Shown piece by piece: positions 1 to 8,419 of a DNA stretch of 60,949 nucleotides. Source of the stretch: Hyphomicrobiales bacterium (GTDB lineage Bacteria > Pseudomonadota > Alphaproteobacteria > Rhizobiales > Beijerinckiaceae); assembly GCA_019247605.1 (NCBI GenBank), contig JAFBAS010000072.1:1-60949 (forward strand). The letters are read 5' to 3'. Each line of letters begins with the position of its first letter. The stretch's first letter is position 1. The notes under the pieces are model-generated. The model was not told the origin of the DNA and ran no database searches. It saw only the letters and a program-made list of their open reading frames with translations. Made by a program: the position numbers and the translations under genes.

Positions 1-702
1 CGCGCCCGTTCCCGAAAGCGCCGCCGCTTTCTCGTTGAAGAGCTCGGGATAGATGCGCTTCAGATTGCCGATCTTCGGGAGGTCGTTGATCACGATGTAG
101 AGCGAGTTCGGGTGGCGGATGAGGTAATCCTGATGCTCGGCTTCCGCAGGGTAGAAGCCGGAGAGCGGCTCGATGCGCGTCACGATGGGTTGGTCGAAAA
201 CATGCGCCGCCTCTAGCTGCGCAACGTAGGCGCGCGCGATGCGCGCCTGTTCCGGATCGGCGAAGAAGATTTCGGAGCGGTAGCTCGTCCCGACGTCCGG
301 GCCCTGGCGGTTGAGCTCGGTCGGGTCATGCGCAACCGAGAAGAACACCTGGAGAAGCTGCCCATAAGAGAGCTCGCTCGGGTCGAAGGTGATCTCGACG
401 CTCTCGGCGTGGCCTGTCCTCTCGGTGCTCACCTGATCATAGGTCGCGGTCGCCTTCTCGCCACCCGAATATCCCGCGACCACCTTGCGCACGCCCTTGA
501 GATGCTCGAACACGCCCTGCTGGCCCCAGAAGCACCCGCCAGCGAGCACGGCAGTCTCGAGTCCCGTTTTCGGGGCCGAGGCGTCGAGCGCCGGCTTCGG
601 CAAAGCCCTCGGTGCCTCCTCGGCGCGCGCGGTCCCTGTAGCCATGGTGACGAAAAGCGACCAAAAAGCGAGCTGCAACCAAAGCCTTGCCGCAGGTGCC
701 AT
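1..702 (-). CDS. msrA: Peptide-methionine (S)-S-oxide reductase MsrA, exported, 3' end cut by window edge
   Basis: Repairs oxidised methionine (the S-epimer of methionine sulfoxide) using a catalytic cysteine. The product has a signal peptide (about residues 1-27, ending TARA), so it probably acts in the periplasm. The active-site motif GCFWG lies at residues 56-60 with nucleophile Cys57, followed by typical MsrA blocks (GHAESVEITFDP, YRSEIFF, HQDYLIRHP). The start at 702 is the only ATG giving a complete signal peptide. The reading frame is open to base 1, so roughly the last residues, including resolving cysteines, are missing from view. No MsrB domain is visible. Family assignment is very secure; export is inferred from the leader. 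Confidence 0.95.
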   Translation of the reverse strand, partial: MAPAARLWLQLAFWSLFVTMATGTARAEEAPRALPKPALDASAPKTGLETAVLAGGCFWGQQGVFEHLKGVRKVVAGYSGGEKATATYDQVSTERTGHAESVEITFDPSELSYGQLLQVFFSVAHDPTELNRQGPDVGTSYRSEIFFADPEQARIARAYVAQLEAAHVFDQPIVTRIEPLSGFYPAEAEHQDYLIRHPNSLYIVINDLPKIGNLKRIYPELFNEKAAALSGTGA

Positions 703-857
703 GTTCGGCTCCAATCCAAACGGGTCCGGCGAAGATCTAATGTGCGGTCCGCGTCCGATCAATCGTCCCGCTCAGCGAAGCGCCAAAGACGCTGATCACG
801 TTAATGCGAGCCTGCCGCGCCGATTTCTGAACGCAAACAGCGACGGGAAGTCACCTC

Positions 858-1139
858 TCAGAGCGGGTCGGCGGCACCCTCGAGCTTGCCCCTTCCGCAT
901 CGTCCCCAATGATAGGGCTTGTCGGCGCAATAGCCGAGCTTGCTCAAGAGGTCGGTCACCTTCTGGCTCGCGTTGCACGCCTCGTCCGAGCGGGGATCGT
1001 CGGAGCGGGTGCCCTGGCAAATCTCCAGAACATCCATCTGAATGCCGATCAAATCCTGGATCGGAACGGATGGGGTGCGCGCTTGCGCTCCCGTGCCGGC
1101 AAGGGCAAGGCCGGCGGCGATCAAAATGCGTCTCATCAT
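858..1139 (-). CDS. Small exported four-cysteine protein, function unknown
   Basis: A 93-residue protein not recognised as a named family. It begins MMRRILIAAG and has a short signal peptide ending near residue 20 (TGAQA). The mature part carries four cysteines (41, 55, 71, 81), consistent with two disulfides in the periplasm. Both ATG codons at the start are preceded by a good ribosome site (GGAGGCGG). A longer same-frame reading upstream to about 1844 is possible but has no leader and overlaps genes on the other strand, so I rejected it. Function cannot be named. Confidence 0.6.
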   Translation of the reverse strand: MMRRILIAAGLALAGTGAQARTPSVPIQDLIGIQMDVLEICQGTRSDDPRSDEACNASQKVTDLLSKLGYCADKPYHWGRCGRGKLEGAADPL

Positions 1140-1334
1140 CCGCCTCCGTTGTCGATGCTTTTCCGCTCCGGAAGCCGCGCGGTTTCGCTGCCTTTGCACA
1201 GAGTTCAGGATCACGAGGGGAGCCCATCGGCAGGCCGTGAGAAACCCTCGCTCCGAAAGGCGAAACGATCCTTCGTGATCTCGCGAGCGAACGAGTATAG
1301 GAGAAATGCGGGGCTGATGGATAGGGAGGAAGCC

Positions 1335-1706
1335 ATGCGACGCTTCCGTCTTGCCGCCTCCATTCTCATCGCGACCCTCCTCGTCTCGCGCAACGCCGAA
1401 GCTTTCTCCGTGAGCTTTCGCTGGTGTGGCGCTTCGCCCGAATTCCAGTTGCGAGACGTGCCGAAAGGAACCGCGACGCTCGATTTCCACATGCAGGATC
1501 TCATGGTGCCGACCTACCCGCATGGGGGCGGGAAGGTCCCCTATCGCGGCGAGGCGAGTATCCCTTGCGGTACCTTGCAAGGCTCTTATCGGGGCCCTTC
1601 CCCGCCACCGCCGCAAATTCACACTTATCGCTGGACCGTGAAGGCGCTCGACGCCTCGGGCAAGCCGCTCGCGACTGCGGCTAGCGAGCAGAAATTTCCG
1701 CAATGA
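1335..1706 (+). CDS. Exported YbhB/YbcL-like (PEBP family) protein
   Basis: A 123-residue protein with a signal peptide (residues 1-23, ending NAEA). The mature part resembles the PEBP-like YbhB/YbcL fold: an early strand pair with TATLDFHMQDL, and a GPSPPPP..HTY block (about 88-98) matching the conserved GPxPP...H.Y ligand-pocket signature. Cys31 and Cys78 could pair. It is shorter than typical YbhB (about 150-180 residues), so it may be a minimal or divergent member. The ATG at 1335 follows AGGGAGGA at ideal spacing. Its stop overlaps the next gene's start (ATGA at 1703-1706), so the two are probably translated together. Ligand unknown. Confidence 0.65.
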   Translation: MRRFRLAASILIATLLVSRNAEAFSVSFRWCGASPEFQLRDVPKGTATLDFHMQDLMVPTYPHGGGKVPYRGEASIPCGTLQGSYRGPSPPPPQIHTYRWTVKALDASGKPLATAASEQKFPQ

Positions 1707-2257
1707 GCCGTTGCGAACGCAGTCGTTTCGCCTTCGAGGTTGCCGAGGCGATCGCCTTTCCGCTTCTTCTCGTGTCCGCCTTGGCCGCACTCGCACCCGC
1801 TTCGTCGCCGCGCGCGAAAGCCGCGAGTGACGACCTTCCCGCACAGTGCGCGCGCCTCGGCACCGACGATACCGTGCGCGATTACCAGCCTTCGCTCAGA
1901 GCCGGCACGGTAAAAGCCTTCCGCGCCATGTTTCCCGGCGCCAAGGCGGACCCTGACGACGCGATGCTCGAGGCGCAAGCCAAATTCCGCTGCATGAACG
2001 GGAGGCTTCACGTCTGCTTCATTGGTGCCAATCTCCCTTGCGGCAAGCTCGACACCTCACGACAAAACGAGGGCGCCGACGCCTTTTGCCGGACGGAGCC
2101 TGAAGCCGATTTCGTGCCGATGGCCGCGGTCGGACACGCCTCGATCTATGTTTATCGCTGTCACGAAGGAAAAGCGGAAGTTCTACGGGCGACTTACGAG
2201 CTCGACGAGCGCGGCTTCGCCAAGACGCTTTGGATGGCGCTGCCCGAGGGAAGTTGA
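1703..2257 (+). CDS. Exported cysteine-containing protein, function unknown
   Basis: A 184-residue protein that I do not recognise. A hydrophobic leader (about residues 14-35) precedes an Ala-rich stretch ending AKAAS, compatible with a signal peptide with a long n-region or one membrane anchor. The mature part has several cysteines (in AQCARL, FRCMNG, VCFIGANLPCG, AFCRTE, YRCHEG), suggesting disulfides. It overlaps the PEBP-like gene by four bases (ATGA), implying translational coupling and a shared envelope role. It ends just before a repeat block. Confidence 0.6.
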   Translation: MSRCERSRFAFEVAEAIAFPLLLVSALAALAPASSPRAKAASDDLPAQCARLGTDDTVRDYQPSLRAGTVKAFRAMFPGAKADPDDAMLEAQAKFRCMNGRLHVCFIGANLPCGKLDTSRQNEGADAFCRTEPEADFVPMAAVGHASIYVYRCHEGKAEVLRATYELDERGFAKTLWMALPEGS

Positions 2258-2262
2258 GGGGG

Positions 2263-2607
2263 CCTCAGATAAGGCCACACCGGTGTCATCCCCGGACGAG
2301 CGGCTGACGAGCGGCCGAAGGCCGCGAGGGGAAGGGGAACCATGAGCCACAGCGTTTGTATCCATGAGTGGGCCCCCTTCCCGAAGCTCGCTGATGCGAG
2401 CTTCGCCGGGGGTGACACGCGGCGGAGCCTCGCCGGAGGGCCTCAGATAAGACCACACTGGTGTCATCCCCGGACGAGCGGCCGAAGGCCGCGAGGGGAA
2501 GGGGAACCATGAGCCACAGCGTTTGTGTCCATGAGTGGGCCCCCTTCCCGAAGCCCGCTGACGCGAGCTTCGCCGGGGGTGACACGCGGCGGAGCCTCGC
2601 CGGAGGC
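2263..2607. repeat. Two tandem copies of a ~170-bp dispersed repeat
   Basis: Unit 1 (2263-2440, 178 bp) and unit 2 (2441-2607, 167 bp) are nearly identical; the length difference is an 11-bp internal duplication of GACGAGCGGCT in unit 1. Each starts CCTCAGATAA and contains inverted segments such as CGGCCGAAGGCCG and GAGCTTCGCCGGGG, so each can fold. A third CCTCAGATA begins at 2608 and overlaps the stop codon of the livF-like gene. A related, reverse-oriented copy lies at about 11437-11560. These resemble intergenic palindromic repeats common in alphaproteobacteria; no coding capacity is supported. Confidence 0.8.
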
Positions 2608-2609
2608 CC

Positions 2610-3317
2610 TCAGATACCGAGATATGCCGTTTGCACGTCCTTGTTGCCGGCAAGCTCGGCGCTTTGTCCCTGCATGATGACCCTGCCGCTTTCGAGCACA
2701 TAGGCGCGCTCGACGAGGGTCAAGGCGCGGCTCACATTCTGCTCGACCAGAAGGATGGCGGTCCCGAGCTTGTGGATTTCCTGGATCTTCTCGAAAGTGA
2801 CGTCGGTCATCACGGGTGCAAGGCCGAGCGAGGGTTCGTCGAGCATGAGAAGGCGCGGCTTCAGCATGAGGCCGCGCCCAACGGCAAGCATCTGCTGCTC
2901 GCCCCCGCTCATCGTGCCGGCAAGCTGGCCCCGCCGCTCGGCCAAGCGCGGAAAGATGGCGTAGACGAGGGCGAGCGAGCGGGCGCGCTCCGCCTTCGCG
3001 CGCGGCGCGTAAGAGCCGATTTCGAGGTTCTCCTGCACGCTCATTTCGGGGAAGACCTGGCGGCCTTCCGGTACATGGGCGATGCCGAGCTCGGTGATCT
3101 TGTGCGGCGGCAAGGCCGCAAGTTTCGCGCCATCGAAGGTGATCGTCCCGGATGTGAGGCGCACGAGGCCCGAAATGGCGCGCAAGGTGGTGCTCTTGCC
3201 CGCGCCGTTCGCGCCGAGAAGCCCGACCGCTTCCCCTTCTCCGACCGTGATGCTGACGTTTCCGAGCGCCGGCACGGAGCCGTAGCTCGCGCTCACCTGC
3301 GAGAGCTCGAGCAGCAT
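2610..3317 (-). CDS. livF: Branched-chain amino acid/amide ABC transporter ATP-binding protein, LivF type
   Basis: A 235-residue ABC ATPase that powers import with the LivHM permease at the inner membrane. Visible motifs are Walker A GANGAGKST (35-43), signature MSGGEQQ, Walker B LLMLDEPSLGLAP and switch-region VEQN. Length and the LivF-specific ending (YLGI) fit the family. The ATG overlaps the preceding livG stop by one base (TGATG), the last step in a tightly packed livKHMGF-type operon. The stop codon sits on the edge of a dispersed repeat. The substrate is not decided by the sequence; branched-chain amino acids, amides or urea are possible. Confidence 0.95.
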   Translation of the reverse strand: MLLELSQVSASYGSVPALGNVSITVGEGEAVGLLGANGAGKSTTLRAISGLVRLTSGTITFDGAKLAALPPHKITELGIAHVPEGRQVFPEMSVQENLEIGSYAPRAKAERARSLALVYAIFPRLAERRGQLAGTMSGGEQQMLAVGRGLMLKPRLLMLDEPSLGLAPVMTDVTFEKIQEIHKLGTAILLVEQNVSRALTLVERAYVLESGRVIMQGQSAELAGNKDVQTAYLGI

Positions 3318-4063
3318 CACCGGGCCTCCGATGCGGACGCGTGCGCGTAGCCAGAACCGAGATAGGCGCGAATGACTTGCGGATTTTCGACGATCTCGCG
3401 CGGCGAGCCTTCGGCGATCTTCTGCCCGTGATCGAGCACGACGATGTGGCGGGCGACCGCCATGATGGCGCGCATCACATGCTCGACGATCACGATGGTG
3501 AGGCCGCGCTGCGAAAGCTTGCCGACGAGCGCCACGGCCTGGTCGATTTCGGCGGGGTTGAGCCCCGCCATCACCTCGTCCAGAAGAAGAAGGCGCGGCT
3601 CTGTCGCCAGCGCACGCGCCATCTCGAGCCGCCGCTGGTCGATCGTCGTGAGATCGCGTGCCGGCCTTCCCTCCTTCGCCGAGAGGCCAACGAATTCGAT
3701 GGCTTCGCGCGCCTTCTCGCGAGCGACCTCGATCCGCTTGTCGCGCAAAAACGCGCCGGTCATCACATTGGCGAGCACGGTCATCGCGCCGAAAGGTTTC
3801 GCCACCTGAAACGTTCGTGCGAGCCCATGTGCGCAAATGTCGTGCGGGCGAAGCCCGACGATCTCGCGACCGAAGGCCGTGATCGAACCCGTGTCGGGAC
3901 GGAAAAATCCGGTGATCAGGTTGAAGCTCGTCGTCTTTCCGGCGCCATTCGGCCCGATGAGCGCAAGCGTCTCGTTTTCGCGAACCGAGAAGCTCACCTC
4001 CTGCACGGCGCGCAGGCCCCCGAAGCGCTTGCTGAGATCGCGGATGACGAGGGCTTCGCCCAT
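3317..4063 (-). CDS. livG: Branched-chain amino acid/amide ABC transporter ATP-binding protein, LivG type
   Basis: A 248-residue ATPase partner of LivF. Walker A is GPNGAGKT (37-44) and Walker B is LLLLDEVMAGLNPAE. The LSGGQ-like signature is degenerate: the expected position reads LTTIDQRRLEMARAL, where LivG proteins usually show YGxQRRLE. The VMAGLNPAE block is characteristic of one LivG subfamily, so the altered signature may be a subfamily trait. It overlaps livM upstream and livF downstream by one base each. Function is energy coupling for uptake through LivHM. Confidence 0.94.
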   Translation of the reverse strand: MGEALVIRDLSKRFGGLRAVQEVSFSVRENETLALIGPNGAGKTTSFNLITGFFRPDTGSITAFGREIVGLRPHDICAHGLARTFQVAKPFGAMTVLANVMTGAFLRDKRIEVAREKAREAIEFVGLSAKEGRPARDLTTIDQRRLEMARALATEPRLLLLDEVMAGLNPAEIDQAVALVGKLSQRGLTIVIVEHVMRAIMAVARHIVVLDHGQKIAEGSPREIVENPQVIRAYLGSGYAHASASEAR

Positions 4064-5058
4064 CACGCCGCCTCTGGCTTGGGCGCCGGCTCGGCGCGCA
4101 GATGCTTTGCGTGAAGCTCGCTGAGGAAGCCCATGATCCCTGTCGGCCGCCACAAGATCACCGCCATGAGGATCAGGCTGTAGACCGTCAACTGGATGCC
4201 CCCGATTCGGCTGCCGAGCCAGCTTTGCAGCAAGGCCGAGGTCGTCTCGAGGAGCACGGTGCCGATCACGGGTCCCCAAAGCGTGCCGATCCCGCCGACG
4301 ATCGAGACGAGCGCCGCCTCGATCGAGATCGAGAAGTTGAAGGCGGTCGCCGGGTCGATGAAGTAGATGTACTGAATGTAGAAGGTGCCCGCGAGCGCGG
4401 TGAGGAAGGCGCTGATCATGTAGATGTCGCGCTTCATGCGCGGCGCGTCGACGCCGATGGCCTCGGCCGCATCCTCGTTCTCGCCGATGGCGACGAGGTA
4501 GTAGCCGATGAAGGAACGTTCGATGAGGAAAGTGATCGCCAGCCCAAGGGCCAACAAGCCGAGCGCCACATAGTAATAGGCGGATTTTGCCTCGAACTGC
4601 ATCATCAGCGGCGCGTTGCCGAGGTTCGGGATGGTGGTTCCTTCCGCGCCCCAGGCGAAATCCCGAAACTTCAGGAAGACGAGCATCAGCACTTGCGCGG
4701 TCGCGATCGTCGCAATGGTGAAATAAGGCCCGCGCAGGCGAAAGCAGAGCCAGCCGATCGGCAGGCTCGCGAGCGCCGCGACGATGCCGCCTGCCACCAT
4801 GCCGATCCAAGGCGAGATGTCGAAATCGACCTGCAAGATCGTCGAAGTGTAAGCACCGAGCCCGAAATAGGCGACATGACCCAAGGAGAGCTGCTTGGCG
4901 TAGCCGCCCATGAGGTTCCAGGCGGTGCCGATGAAGGCGAAGAGCAAGATGCGGATGAAAATGTCGAGAACGAAGGTGCTCTTCAACAGGAGCGGCAATG
5001 CCAGGAGAAGGACAGCGCCAAGACAAAGCGCGAGCGCGGCGAAACTTTTCCCTTTCAT
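4063..5058 (-). CDS. livM: Branched-chain amino acid/amide ABC transporter permease, LivM type
   Basis: A 331-residue inner-membrane permease with about ten hydrophobic segments. It has the LivM hallmarks GTAWNLMGGYAKQLSLGH near residues 44-61 and the cytosolic EAA-like loop GENEDAAEAIGVD that contacts the ATPases. ATG at 5058 overlaps the livH stop by four bases (ATGA), so translation is coupled. The polar C-terminal tail (after about 315) is usual for the family. Together with LivH it forms the translocation path for a periplasmic ligand delivered by the substrate-binding protein upstream. Confidence 0.94.
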   Translation of the reverse strand: MKGKSFAALALCLGAVLLLALPLLLKSTFVLDIFIRILLFAFIGTAWNLMGGYAKQLSLGHVAYFGLGAYTSTILQVDFDISPWIGMVAGGIVAALASLPIGWLCFRLRGPYFTIATIATAQVLMLVFLKFRDFAWGAEGTTIPNLGNAPLMMQFEAKSAYYYVALGLLALGLAITFLIERSFIGYYLVAIGENEDAAEAIGVDAPRMKRDIYMISAFLTALAGTFYIQYIYFIDPATAFNFSISIEAALVSIVGGIGTLWGPVIGTVLLETTSALLQSWLGSRIGGIQLTVYSLILMAVILWRPTGIMGFLSELHAKHLRAEPAPKPEAA

Positions 5059-5924
5059 CGCGCCCGGCCTCCGGCAAGTCCGCTCGGCCGCAGCGCGAGC
5101 GTGAGGAGGAGCATGAGGAAGACGACGATGAGCCCTGAATCGGCGCCGATAAATTGGATGCCGAGCGATTCGGCGACACCCATCATCAAGCTTGCGACGA
5201 GCGCGCCCAGGATATTGCCGAGGGTGCCGAGCACCACGGCAACGAACGCCATGAGCACGAAGACTTGGCCCACGAGCGGATAGGCCGGGTAGAAGGGCAT
5301 GAGCAGCGAGCCCGCGGCGCCCGCGAGCGCGAGCGCCACGCCGAGCGCCACGCAAAACACGCGGTTCGGGTTGATGCCCATGAGCTGGGCCACTTCCCGA
5401 TTTTGCGCCGCGGCCCGCATCGCCTTGCCGAGATCGGTCGTGTGCAGGAACGCCCAAAGCGCCGCGCTCAGCACCATGGCGAGCGCGAAGGCAAAGAGCT
5501 TGGCGAGCGGGATATAGAGCCCGCCGAGATGAAGCGCTTCGTCCGAATACCAGGTGTGAACGGTGCGGTAATTCGCGCTGAAGAGCATGAGAGCGAGATT
5601 AACGAGCAGGAGCGAGAGCGCGAAGGTGAGGAAAATCTGCGGCATGTCGTTTTGCCCGAGCACCCTCCTGATGAGGAAATGCTGGATCAAAACCCCCACA
5701 CTGAAGAGAACGGGCATGGTGATCACGAGCGAGACGACCGGGTCGACGGCAAATTGCGTCGCGAGGAAGAAGCTGAGATACATGCCGATCATCACGAATT
5801 CGCCCTGGGCGAAGTTGACGATTTTCACGACGCCGAAGATCAGCGTCACGCCGATGCTGACGAGCGCGTAGATGCCGCCGATCAGCAGGCCGTTGATGAC
5901 GGCCTGGGCGAGGGTTTCGAGCAT
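5055..5924 (-). CDS. livH: Branched-chain amino acid/amide ABC transporter permease, LivH type
   Basis: A 289-residue permease with about eight transmembrane segments. It starts with the typical LivH block (NGLLIGGIYALVSIGVTLIF, followed by VVKIVNFAQGEFVMIG) and has the EAA-like loop KAMRAAAQNREVAQLMGIN. It lies 25 bases after the substrate-binding-protein gene and overlaps livM by four bases. Role: half of the inner-membrane channel of the importer. Length and motif order are normal. Confidence 0.95.
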   Translation of the reverse strand: MLETLAQAVINGLLIGGIYALVSIGVTLIFGVVKIVNFAQGEFVMIGMYLSFFLATQFAVDPVVSLVITMPVLFSVGVLIQHFLIRRVLGQNDMPQIFLTFALSLLLVNLALMLFSANYRTVHTWYSDEALHLGGLYIPLAKLFAFALAMVLSAALWAFLHTTDLGKAMRAAAQNREVAQLMGINPNRVFCVALGVALALAGAAGSLLMPFYPAYPLVGQVFVLMAFVAVVLGTLGNILGALVASLMMGVAESLGIQFIGADSGLIVVFLMLLLTLALRPSGLAGGRAR

Positions 5925-5949
5925 CGGATTTCGGGTTTTCGAGTTTCTT

Positions 5950-7173
5950 TTAAGTCTTGATCAGCGGAGCGCGCGCGTCCGCCTGCGGGAACACGCTTGC
6001 GAGGTCACCATTCTGCCATTGCACGCCGACCGGGTGGGCATGGATATTCTTGCCGTCGGGGCCGAACTTCACCTTACCGCCCGGACACATCGCCGCATAC
6101 CCGCTCGAGAGGTCGAGCGCCGCGATGGCGTCACGCACCTTTTGCGGATCGGTCGAGGCTGCGTTCTCCAGAGCTTGCGCGATCATGAAGGTTTGCGCCA
6201 CGAGGCCCCCCGCATATTCGAAGAGAAACTCGCCCGTGCGCTTTTTGTATTCGGCGTTCACCTTTTGCGCATCCTCATTCATGTCGTGATTCCAATGCGC
6301 CACGCCCTGCAAGCCTTCGGCGAGCTTGCCGACATTCTTGTAGAAATCGGGAATGACGAAGCCGCCCGAGCCTCCATTGATCGCGATGTTGAGGCCGACT
6401 TGCTTCACCGTGCGCACGATGAGAATGAGGTCGTTGAGGTAGGAGACGGAGAAGAGCGCGTTGGCGCCCGACGCCTTCACCTTGTTGATGAGCGGGCTCG
6501 CATCGGTGAAGCCTGCCGAATAGGGCTCGAACAAGACGACCTCGACGCCCTGGGTCGGCGCGAGCTCGCGCAAGCCGTTCGATGTCGAGGTGCCGAAGGC
6601 GGTGTTCTCGAAGATCACCGCCACTTTCGGCTTGTCGTCCACGAGTTTCGCCATCTGCAATTGTGCCTCGGCGAATTGGGAAGCGCGCGCAAAAGGCGTG
6701 AAGGTGAAGTGGCGCCCCTTGTTGAGCTGATCCGAGCTCGAGCCCGTGAGAAGGGGCACCTTGGCGCGCTCGGCCACCTCGCTCGCGATGAGGGTCAAGG
6801 CGCTCGCGAAACAGCCGTGGATGGCGGAGAGCTTGTTGTCGGAGATGAGGCGGTCGGTCTCGGTGCGCGTGACCGTCGTGTCGCTTTGCACGTCCGAGAC
6901 GATGAGATTGAGCTTCGCGCCCCCGAGCGCTTTGATGCCGCCTGCGTCATTCACCATCTCCACGGCGAGCTTGGCCGCGTTCACGCAGCCGACGCCGATC
7001 TGGGCGAGGTTTCCGGTCACCGGGTAAAGCCCGCCGATATTCACGGGATCTGCCGCGTAGCCGCGCATCGGGTAGGCGCCGAAGGCGCCGACGGCGAGCG
7101 CCGCCCCCGCGGATTTGACGAGGAATTCCCGACGTGTCTTGCGCTTCGACTTTTGATCGCGGGTGTTTTTCAT
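5950..7173 (-). CDS. Periplasmic substrate-binding protein of a branched-chain amino acid/amide-type importer (Tat-exported)
   Basis: A 407-residue type I periplasmic binding protein (Peripla_BP_6/LivK family), first gene of the importer operon. The leader contains a twin-arginine motif (TRREFLVKSAG) followed by a hydrophobic stretch and cleavage near RGYAA, so export is probably by Tat. The mature part opens VNIGGLYPVTGNLAQIG, a standard start for the family. Family members bind amino acids, amides, urea or aromatic acids; the ligand is not evident here. The divergent GntR gene starts 246 bases upstream and probably controls transcription. Confidence 0.92.
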   Translation of the reverse strand: MKNTRDQKSKRKTRREFLVKSAGAALAVGAFGAYPMRGYAADPVNIGGLYPVTGNLAQIGVGCVNAAKLAVEMVNDAGGIKALGGAKLNLIVSDVQSDTTVTRTETDRLISDNKLSAIHGCFASALTLIASEVAERAKVPLLTGSSSDQLNKGRHFTFTPFARASQFAEAQLQMAKLVDDKPKVAVIFENTAFGTSTSNGLRELAPTQGVEVVLFEPYSAGFTDASPLINKVKASGANALFSVSYLNDLILIVRTVKQVGLNIAINGGSGGFVIPDFYKNVGKLAEGLQGVAHWNHDMNEDAQKVNAEYKKRTGEFLFEYAGGLVAQTFMIAQALENAASTDPQKVRDAIAALDLSSGYAAMCPGGKVKFGPDGKNIHAHPVGVQWQNGDLASVFPQADARAPLIKT

Positions 7174-7305
7174 CGTTCACCTCCCTGAGCTGGATGCCGC
7201 GCGGACGCGGGACGCCCAGCAATATTTTGCGCTCCGCCCTGGCATTCTCGAGCTTTGCTCGAGCAAGCTTAGCGCTGGATTTTCCCCGCGGCGAGGGGCG
7301 TGAAA

Positions 7306-7315
7306 TTGTATACAA
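7306..7315. promoter_or_regulatory. Candidate GntR/FadR-family operator TTGTATACAA
   Basis: A perfect 10-bp palindrome TTGTATACAA sits in an AT-richer patch between the divergent substrate-binding-protein gene (start 7173) and the GntR regulator gene (start 7420). FCD-type GntR proteins commonly bind TNGTATACNA-like sites. Its position, about 133 bases from one start and 105 from the other, suits control of both promoters. Binding is inferred, not shown. Confidence 0.55.
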
Positions 7316-7419
7316 GATTATAATCAAAGTTGCAAACTTTTGGGCGTTCAATTATTCAAGTGCTCACGAGAGCGTGATGCCCGTTCGAAGGATATCGGAG
7401 AGGAGCTGGTCGAAAACCA

Positions 7420-8199
7420 ATGAACGCTCGCGGCCCGCTACGAGGCAAACCGGCGACACTTGCCGCGTCCGCGCCGCTCAAGCGCACGCCCGGCAAGCCG
7501 CCGAAGCGCGGCACGCGTGGCCCCGCCATCGCCGAGCTCATCTCGACGAGCCTCGAGGAAGACATCGTGCTCGGGCGGCGCCACCCCCGCGAGCGCCTCA
7601 TCGAGCAGGAGCTTTGTGACGCTTTCCATACGCACCGTGCCGATGTCCGCCTCGCCCTTTTCGAGCTGGAGAAGAAGGGCATCATCCAGCGCATACCGAA
7701 CCGCGGCGCCATCGTGCGCGATCTCACGCCGAGAGAGGTGACCGAGATCTATGCCGTGCGCGCGGAACTCGAGGTCATGGCGGTTCGTATCATGCCGTTA
7801 CCGGTTGATCGCCGCGAGATCGAGAGGCTCGAGCAGATGCAAAAGGCCCACAGCGCCGCGATCGACAGGGGTGATCTTTTGACCGTCTTCTACCGTAACC
7901 TCAATTTCCACCGTAGCCTCTACGCCTTGTGCGGCAATGCCTGCCTAATCGAGACGATCGAACAACTGGCGCAGAAAGTCTACGGCATCAGGTCCTATGC
8001 AAATGCTCATCCCGGCGCGCTCGATCGCGCGCGCCGCGATCATCTCGCCATGATCAAGGCCTTGCGCAACGCCGACCGCGAGGAGCTCATCGCGCTCACA
8101 AGGCGCCATCTCGAGCCTTCGCCGCAAGCCTATATCCGCGCTTATCAGCGCCGCTTCGGCGATGTAGAATCGGTCGAGGTCGAGGGGCTCAAGCGATAG
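7420..8199 (+). CDS. GntR-family transcriptional regulator, FCD (FadR-like) subfamily
   Basis: A 259-residue regulator. After a basic, Pro-rich N-terminal tail (about 1-33), residues 34-100 form a winged helix-turn-helix: the RERLIEQELCDAF helix, then DVRLALFELEKKGII and the wing PNRGAIVRDL. Residues about 105-240 match the all-helical FCD ligand domain, with histidines in FHRSLY and RRDHLAMI at the usual metal/ligand-binding places. Divergent orientation to the Liv-type operon suggests it senses the transported compound or a catabolite. The TTGTATACAA palindrome upstream is the likely operator. Repressor mode is inferred. Confidence 0.9.
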   Translation: MNARGPLRGKPATLAASAPLKRTPGKPPKRGTRGPAIAELISTSLEEDIVLGRRHPRERLIEQELCDAFHTHRADVRLALFELEKKGIIQRIPNRGAIVRDLTPREVTEIYAVRAELEVMAVRIMPLPVDRREIERLEQMQKAHSAAIDRGDLLTVFYRNLNFHRSLYALCGNACLIETIEQLAQKVYGIRSYANAHPGALDRARRDHLAMIKALRNADREELIALTRRHLEPSPQAYIRAYQRRFGDVESVEVEGLKR

Positions 8200-8419
8200 C
8201 GATGAAGCCCGTTCCTTTTCTTTAGGGTTTGATGGAAATGGTCATCCGGTTCCTCGAAAGCCTTGCCAATGTCGCCAAGGCTGCTGCTTTCTCCTGCCAT
8301 CTGAGCTATTTCGTTTAAATGCTCCATACCGGATTGTTCACACGCGCTAAGCGCGATCTGCCGGGCGGATCGACTTAATCGCAGCAGTGCAAACGCGCGC
8401 GGTCAGATGCGAGGAGAAC

